64,000 bases of DNA from Neisseria macacae ATCC 33926 (GCF_022749495.1 NZ_CP094241.1:1736001-1800000); one strand, 5' to 3'. Counted from the first letter of the stretch, positions 9,023-17,390 are shown. The notes: generated by a model from the letters alone, not told the origin. Numbers and translations: made by a program.

Positions 9023-9090
9023 CCATACTCAATGCCGCACACCTTCTTGACCGACAAACAGTCATCAAGATATTTGAACCACCCGACTAA
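9016..9090 (+). pseudogene. Remnant of a duplicated ankyrin-repeat gene tail
   Basis: Read in frame from 9016 the DNA encodes RLTILNAAHLLDRQ, then VIKIFEPPD and a stop. This aligns with the last 24 residues of the DUF2314-ankyrin protein (GLTALDFARLMDWQ, VIEILEPRH). An in-frame TAA sits just upstream at 9013 and there is no start codon, so it is not expressed as a protein. The fragment overlaps the last bases of the membrane protein gene. Confidence 0.72.
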
Positions 9091-9147
9091 ACAAAAGGTC
9101 ACCTGAAAACCAAGATACAATTTCAGACGACCTCCAACCCACCAAAC

Positions 9148-9510
9148 ATGAGACTCTGGCACCAAACCCTCATCCCCCTGCTCCCCCGCGCCCAACTTTT
9201 AGGGCAACACCGCGAATGCGCCGCCTTACGCGGAGCAGGCTGGGGCAGGCCACACGCGACGGTAAACTACGTCTTCACCCATTCGCCTGACAAACTCTAT
9301 CTGTATCACGCGCTGATTATGGAAGAAATGGAAAAACGCGGCTACAAACCCGATCCGTTGTGGAAAGACCCGCTGTACCGCGGCAAAGCGGTTGCCCCTT
9401 ATGCCGCACACGATACCGAAGCCGCCGATTCGCCGATTTACCCCGAACACGATGATGCTTATCTGGACGAATGTCTGGAAAATTTAAAAAACAAAGGCAT
9501 CGTGTTATAA
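9148..9510 (+). CDS. Pyrimidine-dimer DNA glycosylase-like (TIGR02328 / Pyr_excise) protein
   Basis: A 120 aa protein starting MRLWHQTLIPLLPRAQLLGQHREC, the signature of the TIGR02328 family, which is distantly related to phage T4 endonuclease V. The HRE triplet matches YRE of the T4 enzyme, whose Glu23 is catalytic, but the Thr2 nucleophile is not present here (Met-Arg), so glycosylase activity is uncertain. Other conserved stretches: GWGRPHATVNYVF and EEMEKRGYKPDPLW. It sits between the ankyrin remnant and fdx, with DUS hairpins on both sides. Confidence 0.72.
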   Translation: MRLWHQTLIPLLPRAQLLGQHRECAALRGAGWGRPHATVNYVFTHSPDKLYLYHALIMEEMEKRGYKPDPLWKDPLYRGKAVAPYAAHDTEAADSPIYPEHDDAYLDECLENLKNKGIVL

Positions 9511-9513
9511 ACG

Positions 9514-9552
9514 GTTTCAGACGACCCTTTCATCACAAAAGGTCGTCTGAAA
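9514..9552 (+). terminator. DUS-pair hairpin before fdx
   Basis: TTTCAGACGACC and GGTCGTCTGAAA separated by 15 bases. No long T run follows, so it may be a weak terminator only. Confidence 0.5.
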
Positions 9553-9595
9553 ATTACCCACAAACCCTATCCACTCATTACAAGAGACAATAAAA

Positions 9596-9937
9596 ATGCC
9601 CAAAATCACCGTACTCCCACACGCCGTATTATGCCCCGAAGGCGCGGTTATCGAAGACGCACCGGAAGGTCAAACCGTCCTTGACGTATTGCTCGACCAC
9701 GATATCGAAGTCGATCACGCCTGTGAAAAATCCTGTGCCTGCACCACTTGCCACGTCATCATCCGCAAAGGTTTCGACAGTTTGGAAGAGCCGAGCGAGC
9801 TTGAAGAAGACCTGCTCGATCAGGCATGGGGCTTGGAAGCCGACTCGCGCCTGAGCTGTCAGGCAGTGGTTGCCGACGAAGACTTGGTGGTGGAAATCCC
9901 CAAATACACCATCAACCACGCGCGCGAAGATCATTGA
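9596..9937 (+). CDS. fdx: ISC-type [2Fe-2S] ferredoxin
   Basis: A 113 aa ferredoxin of the isc system that donates electrons during cluster assembly. Ligands are Cys43, Cys49, Cys52 and Cys88 in the pattern HACEKSCACTTC and RLSCQAV, as in E. coli Fdx; Cys47 is an extra conserved cysteine also seen in that family. AAGAGACA precedes the ATG. Its place downstream of hscA is conserved, though four genes and a remnant now separate them. Confidence 0.95.
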   Translation: MPKITVLPHAVLCPEGAVIEDAPEGQTVLDVLLDHDIEVDHACEKSCACTTCHVIIRKGFDSLEEPSELEEDLLDQAWGLEADSRLSCQAVVADEDLVVEIPKYTINHAREDH

Positions 9938-9945
9938 TGCAAAGA

Positions 9946-10048
9946 AGTCGTCTGAAACGGATACAGCAATGTTCAGACGACCCCTGCCAAATTTTGAGCA
10001 AACAAAAAGTCGTCTGAAACTGCCTTACCGACCGTTTTCAGACGACCT
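9946..10048. repeat. Cluster of four DUS copies (two inverted pairs), partly degenerate
   Basis: Two AAGTCGTCTGAAAC copies (a variant with A in place of the second G of AGG) alternate with two TTCAGACGACC copies. They form the terminator region between fdx and the converging hypothetical gene. Confidence 0.65.
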
Positions 10049-10072
10049 TCCGTCAAATCGCTGCCAAATCGT

Positions 10073-10684
10073 TTATTTGGAACGTGGAACGACAAACCTT
10101 AAGCGCGATACTTTCATCGAAGCGACGGTTTGCGCAACAGGGTAATTTTCCACTCTGCCTTTGGCGTTCAGCATACTGAGGCTGCTGCCATGACGGGTAA
10201 TGATGCTCTTAGGTTCGGGCTTCGGTGCCGGTTCGTTTTTTGTTGCGGTTGTGACGGATTTCGGCGGTTCGGGTACATATCCCGCCAAGCCGAAGCGTTT
10301 GATGATTTCGTTTGCGGCATCCATATAACGTTGTTTTGCTTCTTCGTTTTCCACCACCATATCGTCAAGCGCCACAGACACGTCGTTGCCGCAGCCGACA
10401 ATGCGTTCCGCAATACGCGAATACACCATCCAGCGTTTCAAACGCAAAGCACCCGCATCTTCGCCCGGCGCAGCGGCATCCAAAGCAATCATGCCGTAAC
10501 GCTTGCCATAACGGAGACGCAGCGAAAGCCGCTTCAGCCCCTCACTATCGTCCAGCATCTGATAAAGCTCGCGGATAAGCAGCAGCAGGCGGTCGAACAC
10601 CCCCGCTTTAGCAAGATAATTAGGATCATCGGAGGCGAGCGCGTAAATAAGTTTGGATAATTTGGCATTGAGTGCGTTGTTCAT
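10073..10684 (-). CDS. Hypothetical protein, conserved neisserial
   Basis: A 203 aa soluble, basic protein. The helical N-terminal part (residues about 1-135, KLSKLIYALASDD, FDRLLLLIRELYQML) ends with a Pro/Glu/Lys-rich linker near residues 140-160; the tail is SLSMLNAKGRVENYPVAQ. No signal peptide or recognised motif. It converges on fdx and diverges from iscX. I do not recognise a family. The codon pattern and length support a real gene. Confidence 0.7.
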   Translation of the reverse strand: MNNALNAKLSKLIYALASDDPNYLAKAGVFDRLLLLIRELYQMLDDSEGLKRLSLRLRYGKRYGMIALDAAAPGEDAGALRLKRWMVYSRIAERIVGCGNDVSVALDDMVVENEEAKQRYMDAANEIIKRFGLAGYVPEPPKSVTTATKNEPAPKPEPKSIITRHGSSLSMLNAKGRVENYPVAQTVASMKVSRLRFVVPRSK

Positions 10685-10944
10685 CGATTTTCCTGTTATT
10701 CATACTATAATGGATTTCTTTAAGAACCATTCCAAATGATTTGGTTGCATGACAAAGTGTAAATTTTCCTTAGTGAAAGTCAGAAAAATGTATTAACGTA
10801 CGCCTTGAAAATATTACATAGGAAAATACCATATGCGATTTCGGACGCATTAATCATTGCCGACACGAATTTTCCCCAAAGCATTAACACCTAAACAAGC
10901 CATCCCGAATCAAACCATTCGGACACTCCAAAAGGAACGACATC

Positions 10945-11142
10945 ATGAAATGGACAGACACCCAACGCATCGCCGAAGAACTCTACGACCTGCACGGCGA
11001 CAGCATCGACCCGAAAACCGTTCGCTTCACCCAACTGCGCGACCTGATTATGGCGCTGCCCGACTTCGACGACGATCCCGCACGCTGCGGCGAACGTATC
11101 CTCGAAGCCGTACAACAGGCATGGATTGAAGAGGCTGAGTGA
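10945..11142 (+). CDS. iscX: Fe-S cluster assembly protein IscX
   Basis: A 65 aa acidic protein, MKWTDTQRIAEELYDLHGD, then DPKTVRFTQLRDLI and DFDDDPARCGERILE, collinear with E. coli IscX (YfhJ). It binds IscS and iron and tunes the rate of cluster assembly. AAAGGA precedes the ATG. It normally follows fdx directly; here the converging unknown gene intervenes, so it must have its own promoter in the 260 bp upstream. Confidence 0.95.
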   Translation: MKWTDTQRIAEELYDLHGDSIDPKTVRFTQLRDLIMALPDFDDDPARCGERILEAVQQAWIEEAE

Positions 11143-11485
11143 GGCAACATCATTTGCAAGCTAAAAACCAAGACGTCGTCTGAAAATTTTTCAGACGACG
11201 TTTGAATGGGTTGATAGCCAACTCAAGCGCAAAACATCTTATTGCTTTTGCTTTACCAACAAGGATACCAACCATTGAAATCCATTTAATTTCAAGATAT
11301 TCCCACACATCAGAATATGTATTTTCTCGCCGGCTTGCCCTCATATGAATAGAGACAAGCATAATGGCAACCACATTAAAATAATTCATAAACTTTCTGA
11401 AAATTTTGAATTTGACTCATATACAAGGCAAATTTATCATACAAGCCTGAAAACGTTTAAAAAAGACAACCGAGGTACACAGCCA
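11143..11485. other. Intergenic region between iscX and metF
   Basis: Holds a tight inverted pair of a DUS variant (ACGTCGTCTGAA, 11173-11202) that ends iscX, then about 280 bp of AT-rich DNA. Short open frames here have no convincing start site or family match. It probably contains the metF promoter and leader; no riboswitch or MetJ-type repeat was seen. Confidence 0.5.
11173..11203 (+). terminator. Terminator after iscX
   Basis: ACGTCGTCTGAAAA and TTTTCAGACGACGT meet with almost no loop, followed by TTT. Both arms carry C where the uptake sequence has G, a compensated change that keeps the stem. Confidence 0.65.
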
Positions 11486-12364
11486 ATGAGTTACGCAAAA
11501 GAAATCAATGCGTTAAACAACAGCCTTTCCGACTTGAAAGGCGACATCAACGTTTCGTTCGAATTTTTCCCGCCGAAAAATGAACAAATGGAAACCATGC
11601 TGTGGGACTCCATCCATCGCCTGCAAACCCTGCATCCCAAATTCGTTTCCGTAACTTACGGCGCAAACTCCGGCGAACGCGACCGTACGCACAGCATCGT
11701 CAAACGCATCCAACAGGAAACCGGCTTGGAAGCCGCGCCGCACCTGACCGGCATCGACGCCTCTCCCGACGAATTGCGCCAAATCGCCAAAGACTATTGG
11801 GACAGCGGCATCCGCCGTATTGTCGCCCTGCGCGGCGACGAGCCGCCCGGTTATGAGAAAAAACCGTTTTACGCCGAAGACTTGGTCAAACTCTTGCGCT
11901 CTGTCGCCGACTTCGACATCTCCGTAGCGGCATACCCCGAAGTGCATCCCGAAGCGAAATCCGCACAAGCCGACCTGATTAATCTGAAGCGCAAAATCGA
12001 TGCGGGCGCAAACCATGTCATCACCCAATTCTTCTTCGACGTAGAACGCTACCTGCGCTTCCGCGACCGCTGCGTAATGTTGGGCATCGACGTCGAAATC
12101 GTTCCCGGCATCCTGCCTGTTACCAACTTCAAGCAACTCGGCAAAATGGCGCAAGTAACCAACGTCAAAATCCCGAAATGGCTGTCGCAAATGTATGAAG
12201 GTTTGGACGACGACCAAGGCACACGCAATCTGGTGGCGGCAAGTATCGCCATCGACATGGTCAAAGTCCTGTCCCGCGAAGGCGTGAAAGATTTCCACTT
12301 CTACACGCTCAACCGTAGCGAGCTGACTTACGCCATCTGCCATATTTTAGGCGTGCGTCCTTAA
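11486..12364 (+). CDS. metF: 5,10-methylenetetrahydrofolate reductase
   Basis: Reduces methylene-THF to methyl-THF, the methyl donor for MetE. FAD-dependent TIM barrel, cytosolic. The start at 11486 gives 292 aa (E. coli 296) with VSFEFFPPKN near residue 25, the family's N-terminal signature. Further marks: SVTYGANSGERDRT and ITQFFFDVERYLRF. A longer frame upstream is not homologous. metE follows 135 bp later on the same strand with a DUS hairpin between, so the pair forms a methionine unit. Confidence 0.96.
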   Translation: MSYAKEINALNNSLSDLKGDINVSFEFFPPKNEQMETMLWDSIHRLQTLHPKFVSVTYGANSGERDRTHSIVKRIQQETGLEAAPHLTGIDASPDELRQIAKDYWDSGIRRIVALRGDEPPGYEKKPFYAEDLVKLLRSVADFDISVAAYPEVHPEAKSAQADLINLKRKIDAGANHVITQFFFDVERYLRFRDRCVMLGIDVEIVPGILPVTNFKQLGKMAQVTNVKIPKWLSQMYEGLDDDQGTRNLVAASIAIDMVKVLSREGVKDFHFYTLNRSELTYAICHILGVRP

Positions 12365-12376
12365 AGCCGAAAACGG

Positions 12377-12405
12377 TTTCAGACGACCTCAGAGGTCGTC
12401 TGAAA
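12377..12405 (+). terminator. DUS-pair hairpin between metF and metE
   Basis: TTTCAGACGACCT and AGGTCGTCTGAAA with a 3-base loop. The stem is strong but only AAACAAAA follows, so partial termination or attenuation is more likely than a full stop. Confidence 0.55.
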
Positions 12406-12499
12406 AACAAAACGCCGCCCCATCCGCCCTATTCTGATTTACAATACCGACCGATTCGGATTGAACCGGTCCTTACAAAATCCAACTGGAGAGTTCAAC

Positions 12500-14776
12500 A
12501 TGACAACATTACATTTCTCAGGCTTCCCGCGTGTCGGCGCCTTCCGTGAATTGAAATTCGCCCAAGAAAAATACTGGCGCAAAGAAATCAGCGAACAAGA
12601 GCTGCTCGACGTCGCCAAAGACCTGCGCGAGAAAAACTGGAAACACCAAGCCGCCGCCAACGCCGATTACGTTGCCGTAGGCGATTTCACTTTCTACGAC
12701 CACATCCTCGACCTGCAAGTCGCTACCGGCGCGATTCCCGCCCGTTTCGGCTTCGACAGCCAAAACCTGTCTTTGGAACAATTCTTCCAACTGGCGCGCG
12801 GCAACAAAGACCAATTCGCCATCGAAATGACCAAATGGTTCGACACCAACTATCACTACTTGGTGCCTGAATTCCACGCCGATACCGAATTCAAAGCGAA
12901 CGCCAAACACTACGTTCAACAACTGAAAGAAGCCCAAGCTTTGGGTCTGAAAGCCAAACCGACCATCGTCGGCCCGCTGACCTTCCTGTGGGTAGGTAAA
13001 GAAAAAGGCGCAGTCGAATTCAACCGCCTGAGCCTGTTGCAAAAACTGCTGCCCGTTTACGTTGAAATCCTGAATGCTTTGGTTGAAGCCGGTGCCGAAT
13101 GGATTCAAATCGACGAGCCTGCTTTGGCTGTTGACCTGCCTAAAGAATGGGTGGAAGCCTACAAAGACGTTTACGCCACTTTGAGCAAAGTAAACGCCAA
13201 AATCCTGTTGAGCACTTACTTCGGTTCTGTTGCCGAACACGCCGCATTGCTGAAAGCCCTGTCCGTTGACGGTCTGCACATCGACTTGGTACGCGCGCCC
13301 GAGCAACTGGACGCGTTCGCCGACTACGACAAAGTCCTGTCTGCCGGCGTTATCGACGGCCGCAACATCTGGCGCGCCAACCTGAACAAAGTTTTGGAAA
13401 CTGTCGAGCCCCTGAAAGCCAAACTGGGCGAGCGTTTGTGGATTTCCAGCTCTTGCTCGCTGTTGCACACCCCATTTGACTTGTCAGTTGAAGAAAAACT
13501 GAAAGCCAACAAACCTGACCTGTACTCCTGGTTGGCATTTACCCTGCAAAAAACCCAAGAATTGCGCGTTCTGAAAGCTGCATTGAACGAAGGCCGTGAC
13601 TCCGTTGCCGAAGAACTGGCCGCCAGCCAAGCTGCCGCTGATTCACGCGCCAACAGCAGCGAAATCCACCGCGCAGACGTTGCCAAACGCCTGACCGACC
13701 TGCCTGCCAACGCAGACCAACGCAAATCACCGTTTGCCGACCGTATCAAAGCGCAACAAGCATGGTTGAACTTGCCTCTGCTGCCGACGACCAACATCGG
13801 TTCTTTCCCACAAACCACCGAAATCCGCCAAGCACGCGCAGCCTTCAAAAAAGGCGAACTGTCTGCCGCCGATTACGAAGCCGCGATGAAAAAAGAAATC
13901 GCCTTGGTGGTTGAAGAGCAAGAAAAACTGGACTTGGACGTACTGGTACACGGCGAAGCCGAGCGTAACGACATGGTCGAATACTTCGGCGAGCTGCTGA
14001 GCGGTTTTGCATTCACCCAATACGGCTGGGTACAAAGCTACGGTTCGCGCTGCGTGAAACCACCGATTATCTTCGGTGATGTAAGCCGCCCAGAAGCCAT
14101 GACTGTCGCTTGGTCTACTTACGCACAAAGCCTGACCAAACGCCCGATGAAAGGCATGTTGACCGGCCCCGTAACCATCCTGCAATGGTCTTTCGTCCGT
14201 AACGACATTCCACGCGCTACCGTGTGCAAACAAATCGCACTGGCTCTGAACGACGAAGTATTGGATCTGGAAAAAGCAGGCATCAAAGTCATCCAAATCG
14301 ACGAACCTGCCATCCGTGAAGGCCTGCCTTTGAAACGCGCCGATTGGGATGCCTACCTGAACTGGGCCGGCGAATCCTTCCGCCTGTCCTCCAGCGGTTG
14401 CGAAGACAGCACACAAATCCACACCCATATGTGCTACTCCGAGTTCAACGACATCCTGCCCGCCATCGCAGCTATGGACGCCGACGTCATCACTATCGAG
14501 ACTTCACGTTCCGACATGGAACTCTTGACCGCGTTCGGCGAATTCAAATACCCGAATGACATTGGTCCGGGCGTTTACGACATCCACAGCCCGCGCGTAC
14601 CGACAGAAGCCGAAGTGGAACACCTGTTGCGCAAAGCCATCGAAGTCGTACCGGTTGAACGCCTGTGGGTGAACCCGGACTGCGGTCTGAAAACACGCGG
14701 TTGGAAAGAAACTCTGGAACAACTCCAAGTGATGATGAACGTTACCCACAAACTGCGTGCCGAATTGGCCAAATAA
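12500..14776 (+). CDS. metE: Cobalamin-independent methionine synthase
   Basis: Transfers the methyl group of methyl-THF-triglutamate to homocysteine. At 758 aa it has the duplicated-barrel length of the family. Zinc ligands correspond to His643, Cys645, Glu667 and Cys728 (IHTHMCYSEF, TIETSRSD, VNPDCGLKTRGW). The ATG at 12500 is set by CTGGAGAG and by the standard TLHFSGFPRVGAFREL start. Codon use looks strongly biased, as expected for an abundant protein. It acts directly after MetF. Confidence 0.97.
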   Translation: MTTLHFSGFPRVGAFRELKFAQEKYWRKEISEQELLDVAKDLREKNWKHQAAANADYVAVGDFTFYDHILDLQVATGAIPARFGFDSQNLSLEQFFQLARGNKDQFAIEMTKWFDTNYHYLVPEFHADTEFKANAKHYVQQLKEAQALGLKAKPTIVGPLTFLWVGKEKGAVEFNRLSLLQKLLPVYVEILNALVEAGAEWIQIDEPALAVDLPKEWVEAYKDVYATLSKVNAKILLSTYFGSVAEHAALLKALSVDGLHIDLVRAPEQLDAFADYDKVLSAGVIDGRNIWRANLNKVLETVEPLKAKLGERLWISSSCSLLHTPFDLSVEEKLKANKPDLYSWLAFTLQKTQELRVLKAALNEGRDSVAEELAASQAAADSRANSSEIHRADVAKRLTDLPANADQRKSPFADRIKAQQAWLNLPLLPTTNIGSFPQTTEIRQARAAFKKGELSAADYEAAMKKEIALVVEEQEKLDLDVLVHGEAERNDMVEYFGELLSGFAFTQYGWVQSYGSRCVKPPIIFGDVSRPEAMTVAWSTYAQSLTKRPMKGMLTGPVTILQWSFVRNDIPRATVCKQIALALNDEVLDLEKAGIKVIQIDEPAIREGLPLKRADWDAYLNWAGESFRLSSSGCEDSTQIHTHMCYSEFNDILPAIAAMDADVITIETSRSDMELLTAFGEFKYPNDIGPGVYDIHSPRVPTEAEVEHLLRKAIEVVPVERLWVNPDCGLKTRGWKETLEQLQVMMNVTHKLRAELAK

Positions 14777-14794
14777 GTTTGAACTAGCGTAATC

Positions 14795-14829
14795 AAAAGG
14801 TCGTCTGAAAATTTTCAGACGACCTTTTT
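14795..14829 (+). terminator. Terminator after metE
   Basis: AAAAGGTCGTCTGAAAA and TTTTCAGACGACCTTTTT form an almost loopless perfect inverted DUS pair with a T run. Confidence 0.8.
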
Positions 14830-15008
14830 GCCAAATTAATATTTCATTTTTCCATCAAACAGAGCCTCTGTAGCCTATCCTCCCTATTGTCTTCCACAAT
14901 AATCTTTTATGACTAATGGGCAAAATAATTTATTTGGGGTATAATTACACGAAACTAAATTAAAACAGCGGCTAACTGTATCTACTCACAAACAGCAAAA
15001 TCCGCATA

Positions 15009-15165
15009 TATAGTGGATTAAATTTAAATCAGGACAAGGCGACGAAGCCACAGACAGTACAGATAGTACGGAACCGATTCACTTGGTGCTTCAGCACCTT
15101 AGAGAATCGTTCTCTTTGAGCTAAGGCGAGGCAACGCCGTACTGGTTTAAAGTTAATCCACTATA
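15009..15165. repeat. CREE, long 157-bp form
   Basis: TATAGTGGATTAA to TTAATCCACTATA, with the internal insert holding GGTGCTTCAGCACC and AGAGAATCGTTCTCT. It ends 42 bp before the LemA-family start codon. Confidence 0.95.
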
Positions 15166-15207
15166 TCAAACAACACATTACAGCAACAAACAATAAGGAT
15201 GCACGCT

Positions 15208-15798
15208 ATGGGAATCATCAGTCTTATCTTCATCGCCGTAATACTGACCGTATTACTGCTCAACTTCAAACAAAAATTAGACCGTTGCAAAAGAGATTAT
15301 CAAGAATCTTTTGTTGCACTCCGTATCGTCCTAGCATGCCGCCATCAGGCAGTCAGACATGTTTTGGATGCTTCAAAAATTTACCTTGGGCGCGAAGACG
15401 ACAATGTTGACAGCAATTTATTATCCTCATGTGGCGATGCTGAAGCCGTATTGACCCAAGCATCCAAATCATTTTCACCTGAATCCCTTTCGCGCTTGTG
15501 CAACGCGGAAGCAAGCTTGAACAACTCACTCCGCGCCCTGCAAGAAGTTTTAGAAAAAAGCCTGAAACAACGCCCAGATCAAGGTCTGAAAAGCCAGCTT
15601 GAAATGCTGGACGCCGCCGAAACTGATGTTGTATCTGCGCGACGCGCCTACAATCGCTCAGCAGAACGCTACAACCGCATGTTGAGAAAAACCATGAGTG
15701 GACTTGTTGCCAAAGTATTGGGTTATCACGCGAAAGCCAGCCTGATTAAATTTGAGGACAACAGCGTTCCGCAAATGAGCAAACACTTGATGGCTTGA
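15208..15798 (+). CDS. LemA family protein
   Basis: A 196 aa protein with one N-terminal membrane span (MGIISLIFIAVILTVLLLNF) followed by a long helical domain. The C-terminal stretch SARRAYNRSAERYNRML, then LVAKVLGY, matches the LemA pattern of paired helices. AAGGA at 15195 fits the ATG at 15208 and not the one at 15199. It is flanked by two CREEs in opposite orientation, so it is an isolated transcription unit. LemA proteins are membrane-anchored and poorly understood; no partner such as a TPM-domain gene is next to it. Confidence 0.78.
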   Translation: MGIISLIFIAVILTVLLLNFKQKLDRCKRDYQESFVALRIVLACRHQAVRHVLDASKIYLGREDDNVDSNLLSSCGDAEAVLTQASKSFSPESLSRLCNAEASLNNSLRALQEVLEKSLKQRPDQGLKSQLEMLDAAETDVVSARRAYNRSAERYNRMLRKTMSGLVAKVLGYHAKASLIKFEDNSVPQMSKHLMA

Positions 15799-15902
15799 TA
15801 AACGTGGCGCAAATAGATCAGGATGTAACGTTGTAATTTGGTCTTAATCTGAATATCACAAGCCATAGAAATAGCACAGAATCCATCCATTCTGTGCTTT
15901 AC

Positions 15903-16059
15903 TATAGTGGATTAACTTTAAACCAGTACGGCGTTGCCTCGCCTTAGCTCAAAGAGAACGATTCTCTAAGGTGCTGAAGCACCAAGTGAATCGGTTCCGT
16001 ACTATCTGTACTGTCTGCGGCTTCGTCACCTTGTCCTGATTTAAATTTAATCCACTATA
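15903..16059. repeat. CREE, long 157-bp form
   Basis: Opposite orientation to the copy at 15009. The terminal TATA plus the flanking AT gives TATAAT, a possible outward promoter with TTGTCC upstream, pointing toward the 3' end of the mlaC gene. Confidence 0.95.
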
Positions 16060-16131
16060 ATATCCCTTATCCTCAAATGAGACAGCTATCCCAATCCTTC
16101 TCTTGAGAAAACAGGAAAATTATCAATCAAA

Positions 16132-16728
16132 TTATTGCTTTTTCAAACCTTTGGCTTTAACGACGGCAATAGTACCGTCAATACCTTTTTGTTTGATCAA
16201 CTCATTGAATTGATTGCGGTATACCGTTACCAAGCTTGTGCCATCCAAACGGAAATTGTAGATTTTATAAGCAGAACCTACCCGATAAAGCTGATACGCC
16301 ACTTCGTATTTCTTACCGCTCTTCGTTTGAAGTTCCGAAAACACATCAAACTTATTGCCGTTTTCAGTCATTTTAGGCAGCAATTTAACCTTCGCATCGG
16401 CAGCGCCCACTAAAGCGGAATGGGAATACATCGAAACCACCATCTCTTTGAATGCCTGAATAAAATCTGTTTTCTGCTGTACTGAGAAATTGCGCCAAGG
16501 CGCGCCGACAGCCAAAGCGGAAATGCGTTCATAATCCAAATAACGGTCGGCATACTGCTGTATTTGTTTGACACGCTGCGGCTCGCTCAAGGAAGTATTG
16601 CGTGCGATTTTCAAAACAGTATCGATATTTTGCTGCATCTGCTCTTGTGCAGGATGTGCAGCGGCAACATACGGGGCGGCAAGCACCATAGGTGCAGCCA
16701 GTACAAAAGCGGACAAATAGGATGCCAT
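16132..16728 (-). CDS. mlaC: MlaC-type phospholipid-binding protein
   Basis: A 198 aa protein of the MlaC / Ttg2D family, periplasmic carriers of phospholipid between the outer and inner membranes. The signal peptide is MASYLSAFVLAAPMVLAAPYVAAA. Family marks: RYLDYERISALAVGAPWRNFS, then YKIYNFRLDGTSLVTVYRNQF. No mlaF, mlaE, mlaD or mlaA gene is adjacent, so it is either a lone paralogue or displaced from its operon. The 400 bp around it hold only a CREE and AT-rich DNA. Confidence 0.9.
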   Translation of the reverse strand: MASYLSAFVLAAPMVLAAPYVAAAHPAQEQMQQNIDTVLKIARNTSLSEPQRVKQIQQYADRYLDYERISALAVGAPWRNFSVQQKTDFIQAFKEMVVSMYSHSALVGAADAKVKLLPKMTENGNKFDVFSELQTKSGKKYEVAYQLYRVGSAYKIYNFRLDGTSLVTVYRNQFNELIKQKGIDGTIAVVKAKGLKKQ

Positions 16729-16838
16729 ATACGTACCTATTTCTAAAAGTTTTAAAGGTTAATTGTAAAACTTTATATTTTAGAAATATTTAACGTAATG
16801 TAAAACCAAGAAAGGCAGGTAAAGAAGGCGGGAACAGC

Positions 16839-17390
16839 CTACATCCGACTCAATTCCCTTTGCAGGGCTTGGATGTTTTGCTGGCGGTCGAGTACCGCGC
16901 TTTGCAGGCTGTTGATTTCCTGTTGGTTGACATGACCACCTTTGGCTACACGGGCTTGCGCCAGAGATTTTTGCGCTTCGCCCAGCGCTTTACGCTCGTT
17001 GCTCAACTCTGTTTCCAAAATCGAACGGCGGCTAGCACTGCCGGAAGATTTGGGCGCAGGCGTTGCTGCGACTTCAGGAGCTGGACGGATGGGTGCAGGT
17101 GCGGGATTTGCCTTAGCGGTATTTTTAGGGGCAGGTTTTGCGTTGCCGGCTCGTTTTGACGGAGCTTCGGCAGCAGGCTCGGGCATTTCTAAAGCGGGAG
17201 CATCGTAGCGCGTGCTGCTGTATTTGCCGATGGTCGGTAAATCTGCCGAATGGCAGTTTCCGGATGGGCGGGAAGTATAGACGACTTCGCCGTTGACTGT
17301 GCAGGTATAGATTTTAGAGGAAGCTTGTGCGCCTGATGCGGCGGCAAACATCAGCAATGAAGCTGCCAATGCGTGGAATGATTGTTTCAT
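16839..17390 (-). CDS. DUF4124-like secreted protein with coiled-coil tail
   Basis: A 183 aa protein with a signal peptide (MKQSFHALAASLLMFAAASGAQA), a DUF4124-like segment (KIYTCTVNGEVVYTSRPSGNC, then SADLPTIGKYSS), a Pro/Ala/Lys-rich linker and a C-terminal heptad-like helix (RRSILETELSNERKALGEAQ). The ATG at 17390 gives the signal peptide; longer frames upstream do not. Periplasmic, function unknown. The neighbouring gene at 17541 shares the same central motif. Confidence 0.8.
   Translation of the reverse strand: MKQSFHALAASLLMFAAASGAQASSKIYTCTVNGEVVYTSRPSGNCHSADLPTIGKYSSTRYDAPALEMPEPAAEAPSKRAGNAKPAPKNTAKANPAPAPIRPAPEVAATPAPKSSGSASRRSILETELSNERKALGEAQKSLAQARVAKGGHVNQQEINSLQSAVLDRQQNIQALQRELSRM

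Noticed and set aside
11150..11389. Minus-strand open frame of 79 codons between iscX and metF
   Set aside because: No ribosome site or recognised family; its 3' part includes the DUS hairpin of iscX.
11203..11485. Methionine riboswitch (SAM type) before metF
   Set aside because: No SAM riboswitch core or MetJ box repeats can be recognised in the AT-rich leader.
12518..13468. Long minus-strand open frame inside metE
   Set aside because: It is the complement of a strongly conserved coding sequence; the protein is Val/Gln/Phe-rich with no family pattern, a typical shadow. The same holds for 36098-37126, 43702-44817 and 5904-6749.
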